The notes under the pieces are model-generated. The model had not been told where the DNA came from. It made no database searches and was given only the letters and a program-made list of their open reading frames with translations. Shown piece after piece: positions 24,641 through 36,715 of a DNA stretch of 64,000 bases. The stretch is from assembly GCF_003589595.1 (NCBI RefSeq), contig NW_020653993.1, forward strand, positions 4,534,963-4,598,962, given 5' to 3'. The stretch comes from Hyposmocoma kahamanoa. Lineage: Eukaryota; Arthropoda; Insecta; Lepidoptera; Cosmopterigidae. Positions within the stretch are counted from its first letter, which is position 1, and each line of letters begins with the position of its first letter. The position numbers and the translations under genes were made by a program.

Positions 24641-25010
24641 GTAGTCCGCACGAGAAAAGAATATACTTTGAAAAGTGTAATTTTTACATCAGTTGCATAC
24701 CGCGCGTAATTGCGGGCCAAATTGTTGCATCGGACAACCAACGACCTTATGTGATACACACTGGCGTTTATACCGTTCAGTAACTTGATACTTGCTAAAA
24801 CTGATAAACGTGCAATGGATGCCGTAGGCATGTAGTCCACATACAGGCCACACGAGTAAAACGAGACGCAGTATAATTTGAAAGGTGTAATTTTTACATT
24901 CCTTGCACACCTCGTGAAACTCCGGGCCAACATGTGCATTGGACGACCAACGACCTTACATGATACACTGGCGCTTATACAGTTCAGTAGCTTGATACTT
25001 GCTAGAACCT
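24641..25010. repeat. Diverged tandem duplication, period about 190 bp
   Basis: The block GTAGTCCGCAC ... GTGTAATTTTTACAT ... ACCAACGACCTTA ... CTTGATACTTGCTA at 24641-24805 recurs at 24832-25010 with small indels. Looks like a tandem repeat unit of an unidentified element. Confidence 0.75.
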
Positions 25011-26594
25011 ATGAATTGAAGTCACAGATCCAACAACCATCAAGTGTCCTTAATGGTTTATCATTTATTTGTTTAATATCTTACGCTTCTTGCCATCAGT
25101 GTCATTGGTTACTTTAAGTGTCAGTCAAACCGTGCATCCAGAATCCATGTTTACATCCACGGTCGCTCTTCGATGTTCTTCAAGCTCTCTTGGAAGATAT
25201 TGGGTCCTTATTGTTTAGATAGCTTTATCCATCACTGTTTTTCTAGCCCAACAACCAGGAAGGGGATCTGAGCGAGCGGAAAGTATAGGGTGCTACCGTG
25301 TTCGCACACAGCGTCGGTTATTGGTTATTACTATACGTAGCTATTGTTATACGAAAGTTATTGCTATTATTGTTGTTATATATCTAAACGGGTAGCACAT
25401 TGGGTTTATCTAAGCTTCGTGAGGTTTCGAAGATTGGTGGAGAGGTCGTAGTTGAACAATCTTTGCAAATTTTATATACCTGAACGTGCTTCACGTGGTG
25501 CTGAGCCTATTAAAATGGCTGCCCTTGACGTACTAATACGCTTGCATTCACACCTGCACCTTATTATTTCTAATTGTACATCTCCGGTTTCATCTTCATT
25601 AACATTCTGCACATTAAAATCGGATATGAGAAAAACAGATAAAACAAATCTTTTTTCTCAAACATGCTCGGAAATGTTTGCATTACTTTCAAAAAACGAA
25701 CACGGAAAGTTTGTCATTTATGATGCACAGTAAGTATGAAAATCCATTACTGTCCACTAATAATGAACTACGTAAAAAGGCAAAACAAAAACTCATACAG
25801 CCAACTTCCAAGTGTTAGTAATTGCGAGAATTAAAAGTAAAAAATAAACTAAAATGCTTTGGTATTCTTTTCTGTCTTTTTGGCCTTTTTTCTATGTTCG
25901 TCACGAAAATAAGTTTTAGTGACAAGAGCGATAATGAAAATAAATATTTATGGATACAAAATAAACCATGTCATTAGAAGTTCAGCAAACTGCTAACTAT
26001 TAAATGTTCCTGGAAATACTAAATCAAACATATTACTTTTAATTTTAATCAACATTTTTTTATATCTTTATTTTGCATCGTCTTCTATTTAGTTCTCTAT
26101 TATTTCCCCGCGTTGTTTGAGAAAATCACTATATATGCCTCGGCGGGAACAGGGATTGCTTGACTCCTATTAACACAAGGCGTCGGTGGAGCTCGGCATT
26201 GTAATTCATATTCAACCAGCAATCCCTTACTTCCCGGCCTCTCCAAAAATGTACTAATATTATTAGACGTAAGTGTAATACATAAGACGTAAGTGTAATA
26301 TGAGTTGTCTTTGGCCTCCAGTACGCCTGCTTAGTGCAATTTCCCCATTTCCTACGTGCAGCACACGGAGGTCTTTCAGAACAGTCATTGTAACTGAAAC
26401 AATTATTAGAATGTTAAAAAAAAACTTTCGACAATTGTGTGTTACAGAAGAAATATTAGAATCCGTCTTCTTTTGAGAAAACATGTGCGTAATTATCATA
26501 GGTTGCTCATTTATCTATGCACTATATTTATAAAAATCGTTGATTGCTTAAAAAAACAAAATATGCACACGCTATTTAGATTGAAAATATTAAT
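25011..26594. other. Intergenic, no supported gene
   Basis: A 93-codon plus-strand frame at 25452-25733 shows no recognisable domain. Otherwise AT-rich. Confidence 0.4.
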
Positions 26595-26605
26595 TTAATT
26601 CAATT

Positions 26606-27820
26606 CCAGTGGTCGCGCGCGGTCTCAGGGACCGCAGCGATCTTATTTTAGTCATTTTACAAAAACTATAAGCCATAGATAGTTGAGCGACCATAATATC
26701 CTCGAGGAGATGAGGCACTTCTCCTTAGTAGCCCTGTGACATTCGTCGTAAGCGCACATGTGTCTTTATTTATGTTTGCGGTCTCAGATTCCGCGCGCGA
26801 CCGGTCATGTTCCATAAAAATTCATGGAATGAAATAAAACCTGGGTGAGTATGTCATGTTATTTGTACTATATTATTTAATTAAATTAATGTTAATTGTT
26901 GTCTGTCTATACAATTCAAATTTTGCTATTAGCGCTCTGATTAGCTTTCCTATATCTCAAAGGTTGTCTGGAAGAGATCGCTGTTAGCGATAAGTCCGCC
27001 TTTGTCCACATTAACTGCTGTGTATGTACTGTTTTTGTTATTGTGTGTGAGCAAGAAAGTGCATATCTATCTACCTACGTATATTACAAAATTACATTAT
27101 TTTATGTAATATTATACTCAATTATTTATTATTACACTATTTGTTATAGACAAGATGAAGATGAAGATTTGATTATGTCAAATCATTGATACTGATAAGG
27201 AGTAGGTTATCGTAGTACAGTCAAGAGCACGTCAAGCTTGACACTTTTTACTTGGACCGTACTTATCGTAAGCGGCATAGAGTTGGATCTAAGTCTTAAG
27301 TGTCAAGCTTGACGTGCTCTTGACCCTGTACCTACTCTTAAAAATATTTAGAAGTTTTTTATTCTGTTTTCCTTTTTTATTATATTAGAATTAATATATT
27401 ACGTAGAACATCATAAAAAAAACATTTAAAAATAATTGTGCTTTTAGAGTTCCTACAAAATTGTGCAATTATTATTGATAATAATTTTGATTGTTTTAGT
27501 AATAATTATGATGTCTATTAACGATTAAGATAGAAAATTTCATCTTGTTTTGTTATTTTCTTGATTTCTAACGTTGTATTGTGTCATATAACTAAAATGT
27601 TGAATTTTTATAGACTGTTTGATTAATAAGTACAAATTGAAAAAATAATAAGTGAATAATGTTTTTTATTTCCATTTACATAGACAAAAGAGTTATTTTT
27701 ATTATGTGCTATACAACATAATGATGATATTCATTTGTCTTCTAAAACTGTACGCGCAAAGTTGCGGTCTCACAGACCGCGCACGACTGCTTATGTTCGG
27801 CGTAAGGGTGCGACCACTGG
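26606..27820. mobile_element. TIR element near TTAA, GC-rich palindromic ends
   Basis: Ends CCAGTGGTCGC at 26606 and GCGACCACTGG at 27810-27820. TTAA stands a few bases outside each end (26595-26598 and 27825-27828). The motif GCGGTCTCA with a mirrored CCGCGC(A/G)CGAC occurs at about 26620 (inverted), 26774 and 27764. No transposase seen. A TTAA target site would suggest a piggyBac relation, but the exact ends are uncertain. Contains the foldback at 27196-27342. Confidence 0.55.
27196..27342. repeat. Foldback inverted repeat with internal palindromes
   Basis: Arms at 27216-27247 and 27299-27332 are reverse complements except for two extra bases: GTACA(gg)GTCAAGAGCACGT continuing to TGACACTT. 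Each arm itself contains the palindrome GTCAAGCTTGAC. Weaker pairing extends outward (GAGTAGGT). Confidence 0.85.
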
Positions 27821-27829
27821 AAGGTTAAA

Positions 27830-28173
27830 ATGACATTAATAATGTAACATTACTTTGCACTGCCACACTTCTTTGCACTACATACATTACGTTTACGAGA
27901 TACAAAGGTAGAAATCATTTTATATTTTAAATATTCAGGCGTTAATTATGTGATCAATCGAACTTACCTAAGTAAAGTTCGATCTATCGAAGACAATTTA
28001 ATTACCTTGTTCATACAAGGTTAATACGTAGTAATTAATATTATATCTGAAGAATGAAGCAACGAAATATAAATAATATTATACATTGGTCAACCTATTT
28101 TCTATCCATGTAAAAATAAAAAAAAATGGAAATCATTCACAAAATTAAAAACGTTTCATATTGATTTTAACAC
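27830..28173. other. Intergenic, nothing recognised
   Basis: AT-rich spacer between two mobile elements. Confidence 0.4.
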
Positions 28174-29079
28174 TAAAAAAACCGACCTCAAAAGTCATTC
28201 ATCCCCTAGTTTGCCACCTTTAGAGGTGGATTATTTTCTTCAAATTTATCACTCCTGAACACTCCAGGTTCACAAATACCGGGAGTTAAAGCGTAACGTA
28301 CGGGTCTGTAATTGAATATATAACAGCAAAAGGCATAATTCAATGTGTGTGATAAACCTTCAGTATAACAAACATTTGATATAATGATTAAGTGACATAA
28401 TGAATAATTGGCATAAGTACAACCAGTATATTGTAATTATATATTATTTATTATATTACTTTTTGCACAGGAAAAAGCACACATTACATGTAATAAAATG
28501 AAAGCACAACCAAATGTTATTGCTTATTTATATAAGAAATTTCTTCCTGCAGACCTAAATACAATGTATTAAATAACATAACACAATATTATTTCGTTTT
28601 ACGAATAGTTGAAGCACCCTATATTATGTTGCTAAGAATTTTTTATTTCATTAAATGTACAATCACAAGATATTGTTGTTTTTGTATAGCTTTAGGCAGA
28701 ATATTTAATTGTATATACTAACATAACCTAAACCCACAGGAGGAGGTCGAACCAACTAGCAAATGGAAACAAAGTCGGTTCATTCACCATTGCGCCTAAA
28801 CACCGCTGAAATTACATTAATAATACATTATACTCAGTTATGTTATATCTGAAGTGTTTATATAAAATGAAAATTATACCTTCGGTATATTCGATTGAAA
28901 GTTGTTATATCACTCGTCTATTATACCCAGTGACCTTTATATCGTGCAAGAATCAAATGTCTGTAGGTATACCGTGATTTAATTACATCTCTTGAGCGTT
29001 ATATCGACTAAAACTATATGTCATTTGTTGTTCTATATTACGAACCACACCTCCTCCTTTTTTTTGAAGTCGGTTAAAA
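28174..29079. mobile_element. TIR element with AACCGACTTCAAAA-type ends, family E, copy 1
   Basis: Left end AAACCGACCTCAAAAG, right end TTTTGAAGTCGGTTA, with CCTCCTCC inside the right end. This end type is very common in lepidopteran genomes. Interior AT-rich, no transposase. Relatives lie at 44.1, 48.8, 55.2, 57.2 and 59.6 kb. Confidence 0.65.
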
Positions 29080-29595
29080 AGAAATGAATTTTACTTTTCC
29101 CCATTGACTTCTTTTCCCTAAATAATAAATACTTTTAGGGTTGATGCAGATTACGGACAATATATCATAGTATCGAAACGACATTGCGTATTATTGGATT
29201 TCTGTATCTTTTCTGTCTTTTGGTTTACTTTACGTGACACGTCTACCATTTATTTTGCTCTTCTATACAGCTTTGACGCTGTGCAAGACTCGCTACCTAA
29301 AAAGTAAAATCAAAGAGGTGGATATGAGCGTGGGCTTCCTATGCCAAAATTTATAACTAGACGTTATAACTCTATTTATAATGCCTATCGTTTCGGAATT
29401 GGAAGAGATTGTCCATATACTTCACGAAATTGAATTTGGAATCACGAAATGACATCCAAGTTGATAGGTGTTGTAAGAAACAGTTGCCGTAGGACCCAAA
29501 AAAGTCTCACAAGGATCTGTTGTAGCGTTTATCAGCCGATGGACTTTCTGGAGAATCTGCAGTGGCAGTAGTTGTAAACATGCTTGAAAAACATT

Positions 29596-29899
29596 CATCA
29601 TCATCAACCCATACGACCCATTGCTGAGCTCAGGTCTACTCTCGGGCGAGGTTTTTAGGCCATAGTCTGCTTCGCTGGCTCAATACGGGTTGGGTAATTC
29701 ACAAGTTTTCCGAGGGTTGTGAACCTTCTTCGACGTGCAGGTTTCATCACGACGTTGTCCTTCACATGAAACCTCATGGTAAATTTCAAATTAAATTTCG
29801 CACATAAATTCCGAGAAACTCAGAGGTGCGATCCCGGATTCGAATCTTCGGCCTCTGCTTGATAGGCGGTAGGTCAAATTATTAGGCCACCATGGCTTT
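29596..29899 (-). mobile_element. tRNA-derived SINE with GATGATG tail, family C, copy 1
   Basis: Read on minus: head AAAGCCATGGTGGCCTAATA (A-box region), B box GATTCGAATCC, then CACCTCTGAGTTTCTCGGAA, a GTGAAGG ... ACCTGCACG block and a TGATGATGATG tail. The tail matches the 3' ends of the RTE-like LINE pieces at 39.4 and 54.8 kb, suggesting shared reverse transcription machinery. Confidence 0.82.
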
Positions 29900-30419
29900 G
29901 AAGTGTTTTGAAGAACACTGAAAATATTAAACAGTTAAACGACACCCACCCAATCTAAGTAGTTGCCCATAACGTGATACTTCGGTGACATCGATCGACA
30001 ACGTCTCGGATTGGCGGAAGATGATTTGCGAGCTAGCATCCGCACCCGCGCAAATCACGCCACTTCTACCTGTTTATACTATTATGCGTGTGAGACGACA
30101 TCCACTCAAAATATGTGCTTATATAAACTGCAAAGAACTATTATACATTACATAAGCATACCCGTATGCTATAGTCGAATAGAAAAGACACACCTAGTTC
30201 ACAAAATCTTGTCAATTCACTGTATATGCATAGACTTTAGGGTAACAACCAATTTTACCCATGTCAATCCATTTTTAACGTTTGCATTAGGTAACAGACA
30301 AAAACATTTATGGGGGCAAATATTCGATAACCATTTTATAGTACTAATCCTTCTGATTCTTACGTAAATGCGGCTTGTGGGTACCATTATTGACGTAACG
30401 TAATAATATTGTATTTTAC
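29900..30419. other. Intergenic, nothing recognised
   Basis: Contains a 118-codon plus-strand frame (30011-30367) without recognisable homology. Confidence 0.4.
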
Positions 30420-30662
30420 TTTTTTTTATGATATCACGCGACGGGACAAATAAGTCGTGCGACTGGCGGTAAAACTGGCGCCGTCCCATAACAATTGCAT
30501 TGTCACTCTGAGCTTTAAATCGCTAAGATCTGAGGGACACTGCCACTGCACCTGTCTGCTTGAGACGTATGGACAACTACCAAATGCCTGTTATTTTAAC
30601 AACACACTGAAACCGGTAAGGTGGCAATACCTCACTGGACGAACTTTTTCACAAGAAAACAC
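30420..30662 (-). mobile_element. SINE-like repeat, family P, copy 4
   Basis: T-run then ATGATATCACGCGACGGGAC on the plus strand, i.e. a poly(A) tail on minus. Contains CACTCTGAGCTTTAAATCG and AAGGTGGCAATACCTC. Confidence 0.87.
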
Positions 30663-31030
30663 AGATTTTGTTTTTAATATAAACATAAACGGAGACACTT
30701 AGTAAAAAGATAGTTTGTTTTATGCCAACTGCGGTAATATATCTGCAATTTAATTATGTGTGTGATATTCTCAATCGGATTAGGCCCGCGTGGGAAGTAC
30801 AGAAACCATCCCATTGTAGGAAGATGCCTATGCACGACTATGGTACTATAATATAACTATATAACTATTACTATGGCTGTTATTGCTTTGGTTTTCTCTA
30901 TCCCGGAATCTGAAATACAGTAGTAGTGTAAGGAGTACTGCTGCCACTTATGGGACGGCTCTGCTAAACCAAAACTGTCCACTACAAGCGTGTTAAGAGG
31001 CTTATAGGTTATAGGCTTAGGCTTATAGGT

Positions 31031-31363
31031 TACTCGGAATTAGTAGAGGCGAAACTGCAGAGCCTTGAACAGCACCGTAAAGTTACCTACTTATCGATAT
31101 TCTACAGGATATATCACGGAGAGTGCGCGATGGAATTATATAAAATTGATTCCGACTTCCCCTTTCACCATCGGGGAACTAGACGTGGGCTGCGGTTCCA
31201 CCCCCATGACATTCCCGGAATTCACACGAAGCATTTCGCTTCCACATTTATATGGCGAACACCTAGACAGTGGAATTCCCTATTTGCGAACTTAATCCTC
31301 GAACGCTATAACTTGGACCTTTTCAATGCTAGAGTGAATAGGCATTATTTACGCACGGTGTAG
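31031..31363 (+). pseudogene. Jockey/CR1-like LINE reverse-transcriptase C-terminus, frame intact
   Basis: 111 codons open to TAG at 31361. Reads SELVEAKLQSLEQHRKVTY, FYRIYHGECAMELYKI, FHHRGTRRGLRFHPHD, FASTFIWRTPRQWNSL and ERYNLDLFNARVNRHYL. The order FYRIYHGEC, FHHR-TRR, FxxRTxRxWNSLP, YDLxxFKxRVxRHL is the known end of insect LINE ORF2. 5'-truncated. An intact frame over the fragment suggests a fairly young insertion. Confidence 0.85.
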
Positions 31364-31887
31364 CACGATGCACACACCTAAATCCATCATTTTCCATCAG
31401 GTGAGATTCATCTCACAGTCAAATACGCACTTATCTTTTTATTAAAGAAAGTAGAATTCGATTCTCTTTAAAAAAAGATATTCGTATTCATAGTCCATAG
31501 ATCATACATTTTCTACGGTATCAAGTATCAACAATCCCCTTAGCGAAACTTAACAACGTTGTTCATCATAGAATTTCGCTGAGTATTATTAGCACTCCCT
31601 GAACGCTGTTTAATCCGCGCAATCTTCCTGAGCTCGAGATATCGCAACAATAGGAAAGAAGCGACTGCAGTCGGGCTGATAAAGCTCTAGAGAAAATAGG
31701 TCATTCAGGCACGATTTAATATGGAAGCCTAGTTGTGAACGCTTGCGTTGCTATAAGGTCGTTATGAGTTCGAACCCTATCAACAGCATTGAGTCTTATA
31801 GAAGCATTATGTTTGTTATTAAATGATAGAAATATGATAATATAGAAATTATGTAGAAATGTCAGGAAAGATTTATTAAATCAAAGA

Positions 31888-32035
31888 CATATTTTTCGTG
31901 CGCCTGATGGAAAGCTACACGCCTGTCGATAACAGTTGCAATGCCACTCAGAGCTTTAAATCGCAAAGATCTGAGGTGCGATGCTGGCATTGGCGGCAGA
32001 AATAGATAAGCTGAACAGGCTTGATTGACTAATTT
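31888..32035 (-). mobile_element. SINE-like repeat, family P, copy 5 (internally deleted)
   Basis: CGTGCGCCTGATGGAAAGC, CAGAGCTTTAAATCGCAAAG, then a jump to GGCGGCAGAAATAGATAAG. The middle section is missing. Confidence 0.8.
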
Positions 32036-32832
32036 CTTTACTAAACTGCCCATGTCTAGTAGCGAAAAGTATAGATTGAACGTTCAGACCAGGTTGTGGT
32101 CTGACTCATAAAAATTTCAATCTTCATTAGACGTGCATGAAGAAGCAGTCCCAACCCAAAGAAATATTAGACAAACATGCACGAATCAAATGAGACCCGT
32201 TGTCTAAGACCCCGACTCGTGGATCGCTGCACAGTCGTATCGTTGTCACAGTCGTGTTTTTGTCATGCGTATCTATTACGTTCATGAAGTCTTTACCCAG
32301 AAGTGTAGCCAGCAGCCAATAAATAACACTTCATCATTTCGACTAAGAGGCGCGTGGAAAAGACAATAACAAAATTCAAAGATAAATTACTTTCTGTTCC
32401 ATTTCCACAAACAAAATAAGGAAATGGGTTTATAAACTGCATTTGATTTGAAAAATTTAGTTCTATTCATTAATATGGCCCTGCTTAATACATTTTAAAT
32501 GAAAAATAGGCGAAAGATTGGCCACAACCTCATCTGTTGTCAAGCGACGATGTGACCGACAATAGTACGCATTTGTTTAAAAAGTATTTTCGTTCTAGAT
32601 TTGAATAGTCCTACCCATAGCTTTTCATTTCGTTGCATCGGCGTTGCAACGCCCGCCTGAGCAGTGACGTTGCACATATAAATTAGAACTACATGGTACG
32701 CGGTGCGTTGAAATCCTTATCTATGGTTGAAACAATTCACGGCGAAGGAACGACAAGGGGCTAGGAGACGAAGCGGGGAGAGGAGGTCCTTACGACACCA
32801 CGTCTCTCGTGTGACACTAGATGCGTTGATAT
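32036..32832. other. Intergenic, nothing recognised
   Basis: No gene or repeat that I can name. Confidence 0.4.
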
Positions 32833-33195
32833 TATAGCGTTAAAAAAATTGACAATTTTATTCATTTTTATGGACAACTCACTATGGGATTATATTTTAA
32901 TTCAATTAAAAGACAGTTTTATTACTTTATTTGTTTTTTTTTTTAGTTTTATCATCTGTTAACTTATTGTTACCTCTTACGGTAGGAAAACTAAAGCTTC
33001 TCTACGAATGTCATATTAAATGTATGGGATCATTTAATGTTTTTAAAAATTTTGGATATTTCTAGTTTTATTTATAAAAAGTTATTGATTTCGATTTATT
33101 CATTAGGTAACGTACTATCGATGTCAGTTTATAGCTTTTTGATATCTTTTATATTTATGGAATAATCGCCTGGGCACACTTAAGGATTACACTCT
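32833..33195 (+). repeat. Interspersed repeat, family F, right half
   Basis: Collinear with 58690-59037: TTATTCATTTTTATG, TTAACTTATTGTTACCTC, CTCTACGAATGTCATATTAA, ATTTTGGATATTTCTAG, CATTAGGTAACGT, AATAATCGCCTGGGCACAC. The left terminal repeat seen at 58277 is absent here. Confidence 0.75.
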
Positions 33196-33617
33196 GTAAC
33201 TCTGTATAATTGTTGTAATGCCACTACTACAAATTTATTACCGCGCGCCACCAATAGATCGCAATACTTGTATCCTGAAATACGCAAGCAAAGTGCACCC
33301 GATTTTACTTCACTTTTAAAATTTATTAAATACCAAACTATTTATATCAACATGTAGATCTACTTGTAGCATATGTATTTAGTAGAAATGGTTCAATTAT
33401 TTACTTAAAAATGACAATGACTATTACCATTTCGATTCAGAGCGTGGTATTTTATTTCAATGTTACTAAGCGAAACTATAGGTCGAAAATAAAAAACTAG
33501 CTGTTATTGTCTTCTGATATCAATTTTCGAGATGTTACGTGATCTTTGGGTAATAACTTACTTATTGAAATCTATTATACGTCGGTCTTGAAACGGTGAC
33601 GTCATGAAAGACTCTTA

Positions 33618-33748
33618 GGGTCGTATTCCAGAACTCTATTCAATACTCAAGTCCTTGCCATTAGGGTCGTATTTCCAGTACTTGAAATCATACTCAAGGC
33701 TGCTCAAATCCTGACTTGAGCTTTGAGTACAGTTCTGGAATACGACCC
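33618..33748. mobile_element. Foldback MITE with TTA target duplication
   Basis: 131 bp. Begins GGGTCGTATTCCAGAACT and ends with its exact reverse complement. TTA flanks both sides (33615-33617, 33749-33751). TTA duplications are typical of PIF/Harbinger elements. A third, direct copy of the end motif (GGGTCGTATTTCCAG) sits inside. Confidence 0.85.
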
Positions 33749-34035
33749 TTAGTGTCGCATCCACGTGTAGTTGCATGTCGTAGTGAGGTAGCGCGATATT
33801 TGTGTTTGATGCTTTACGCGTTTCAACATTTATCATTAGTATTCGGAAATAATTCCACCACAAAATTCTTGCGGACTGATCTGATGTGAGATTTTGAATA
33901 ATTCAGGTCTTTTACACATGAATTCTATCAATAAAATATAAAAATCGATTGAAAGTTGGTATTTACTAATCGATAATCACTTATTTATCCATTCAGTTTT
34001 AAAATCAATTGCAGTTTTATCGTAGTAGAATACGT

Positions 34036-34440
34036 TTAGTAGCGGAAGAGTTTCTTGTGAAATAGTTCGTCCAGGGAAGTACTGTCAGTTTACTTATTTC
34101 TGCCACCAAGAAGTAATATGTGAGCATTACTATGTTTCGATTTGGAAGGGTTAAAGATGCTGGTAAAATCACAGGCACATGGGACTTGACAACTTATGTC
34201 TCAGGTAGACGGGCGCAGTGGCAGTGCCCCTCAGATCATTGTGAAAGCACTGAAATGAAAAATGTTCCTAACTCTTGTCTTACTTGTAGGTTTTATATAA
34301 TAATGTACACATGTATCACACATGTATTGTAAGCTTTAAGTGTGTATAGTGACTCCATTTAATGAATAAACGTTTTTGTTTCTTTCTTTCAGTGAGTGAC
34401 ACTGAAATTGTTATGGACAGGCGCGTGGTTTTACGTTTCC
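34036..34440 (+). mobile_element. SINE-like repeat, family P, copy 6, split by an insert
   Basis: The body runs AGTTCGTCCAGGGAAGTACT to GGCAGTGCCCCTCAGATC at about 34250. About 140 bp of foreign sequence follows, ending in AATAAACGTTTTTG(TTTC)n. Then the repeat resumes with ATTGTTATGGACAGGCGCG. The insert looks like a LINE 3' end. Confidence 0.75.
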
Positions 34441-35332
34441 GAGTTTATCTTTTGGATACGATTGTAATCGAATCAGTGTCTGTTGCCTCACCGTAGCTAC
34501 TACTCTTACCACCTTAGCTACAGATCGACTCCGCAGATCTTACGAATTTGTCTATTTGCTTACAGATAGCGCCACATAGAGTTCGATCTCTGGCCGGGTC
34601 AATGTAGAAACTAACTTTACTACATTATCTCGGGTCTGGATATTTGTGGTACCGTCGTTGTTTCCAATTTCTATAACACAAGTGCTTTAGTTATTTTAGG
34701 ATCGGGGCAACGTATGCGACGTGTAATAATTTACTTATTTATTTATTTATTATCATGGTTAACTTACTTAAGCTGCCAATAGGCCAATAGCCTCCAGGAG
34801 CATTGTTGGTGCGCTGCAAAAGCGTGGTATTCTTAACATTATTTTAAAGCCATGATTATATTGAACGTTATCTCAACAGCATTGCATATAACATTATAAC
34901 TTTTAACTGCTTGCAAAATGAAACGTCTTTTCCACGGTCACTGCAATTACGACCTTCAACGACCTCTTTGACCCTTGAGAGTGCTAATCCTTAGAGTTAC
35001 CCATTAAAATAAAAGGTAAGGGGACATCGTAAACAGTTCCGAGTTTTTGTGAAGGATTACTCTAGTACCTTCACATTGCGTAGTGAGTATTAAGGGGAAC
35101 GTAATTCTGGTTAGTGTAAACAGTTCATAAACTTGTTAAAAGGTTTAACTAATTTATAACATAAACTAGTATACTAATTGTCAAGGATCACATCCAAAAT
35201 TTAATTCTTAATTACTTGCATAACATCATTATCGTCTTTTAGGCTCTCCTCCTGGAAAATGAAAAGGAATGCTTTTTTCCAGCATCTATTTATTTAGACC
35301 ATTATTTTAAATCAATAACTTCCTCCGTTAAC
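34441..35332. other. Intergenic, nothing recognised
   Basis: No gene or named repeat seen. Confidence 0.4.
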
Positions 35333-35546
35333 TGCCTCCGTGGCCGAATGGTTACCATGTTGGACTGCCATGCAAGGGTCCCAGGTTCGATTCTCGGGCC
35401 GGGAGGAATATTTGTATGGCTTACTTTTATTTCTCTCGTGAGTTTGGGTGTAATAAGTGGTTATCTATGTACGTGTCCATGGCACCCGCGACACTGGGTT
35501 TCCCTAGTGCGGGACTATGTTGAGTATGTGCATTATTATAATGATA
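35333..35546 (+). mobile_element. tRNA(Ser/Leu)-like SINE, family A, copy 2
   Basis: GCCTCCGTGGCCGAATGG, GGTTCGATTCTCGGGCCGGG, TTTATTTCTCTCGTGAGTTT and a TTATTATAATG tail. Confidence 0.88.
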
Positions 35547-36321
35547 GGAACGTCTCTACGGAGCTGCCAACCGACTGTCATAGCTGCCAACTGTCAAACT
35601 AACGGCTTTTTGCTGGTGTGCTCTCGACGCGTATTTACCTATTGTTGATTTGTATGACGTCCCGTGCTTTTCAAATTTGAACATTACATTTTGTAACCAA
35701 TGTTTATTTCATTAAAATTATTCTTAATTTCTAGTAGTTTTTATGATTTCTGGTTTAGATTTCTAACAATAACTTATTGTTCTGAGTATATTAGTTGCTT
35801 GACGTAGGTATAGTTATTACTTATTACATGTATTTTTATACTTATACATACATTACTTGGTTTAAACATAAACAACTCACACAAATACCCACAACCACAT
35901 ACACAAATCTGTTATAGTTTAATATCGTCGGGGATAGTACAAATCCGTGTATGTAGTCTTTATTGGTAAAAAGAGCGTATCTGCACTAAACAAACTTCAC
36001 AGGAGAGGGATTTGACGTTATTATTTCGTTATTTCAATGGCTATGGCTTTATTTTCACAGTAACCATTAATTTATGTTGTGTACGGACTGATAACAATAG
36101 ATTCCCGTATATCACACTAATTTGGTTGTCACGACAATTACGTGGATTTGATTAGGCCATTAAAATACCGAAATGGAAACTCATAATCAAATGTTAGTTA
36201 CGCGAAATTGCACTGTCCCCGGCGATATGTACATATACAATTATTTTACTCTTTTGTACAATTAAATATGCTTGCTTGTGTTTTTCCGTGACCTCACTTA
36301 GGGTCCTAAATGAAAATCAGT
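35547..36321. other. Intergenic, nothing recognised
   Basis: AT-rich spacer. Confidence 0.4.
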
Positions 36322-36418
36322 GCTGGAACGCATTGCGTTTTCCAGCAAATACTGAACTCAGTATTTGCTACCGCGGTAACGAAAGGGTGACAAACTTGTG
36401 ACCCTTTTGTTGCCGCGG
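36322..36418. repeat. Three consecutive palindromes
   Basis: Hairpin 1 at 36322-36346 (GCTGGAA ... TTCCAGC). Hairpin 2 at 36344-36369 (AGCAAATACTGA with a perfect mirrored arm). Hairpin 3 at 36371-36418 (CCGCGGTAACGAAAGGGT mirrored with a few mismatches around AACT). They overlap or abut, covering 97 bp. Confidence 0.85.
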
Positions 36419-36715
36419 CTGGCACCACACAAAGTATCTTTATATCTATTACTCTTTTTACTGTTTATGTGAGTAGTTGTTTTAATTTAATCAAATTTTT
36501 CTTTTGTTTGTGTTTTTGATTTACATATAATGTTTTATTTGTGTTTTGTTTTTCTTCTGTTTTGTTGCGTTTTCATTTTTTTCTTTTGTGGTGTCATTGT
36601 GGTCAACAAATAAATGTATTTTCTTTCTTTCTTTTTCTTTTAGCAATTTCTCTGTTACGAGTATATAAAAACAAATAATAGTTACTTTTATATACAGTCT
36701 TCTGGACATGAGAGG

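Noticed and set aside
24535..24939. 134-codon minus-strand frame as a gene
   Set aside because: Overlaps the tandem duplication and has no recognisable homology.
25452..25733. 93-codon frame as an exon
   Set aside because: No homology recognised and no convincing splice borders or neighbouring exons.
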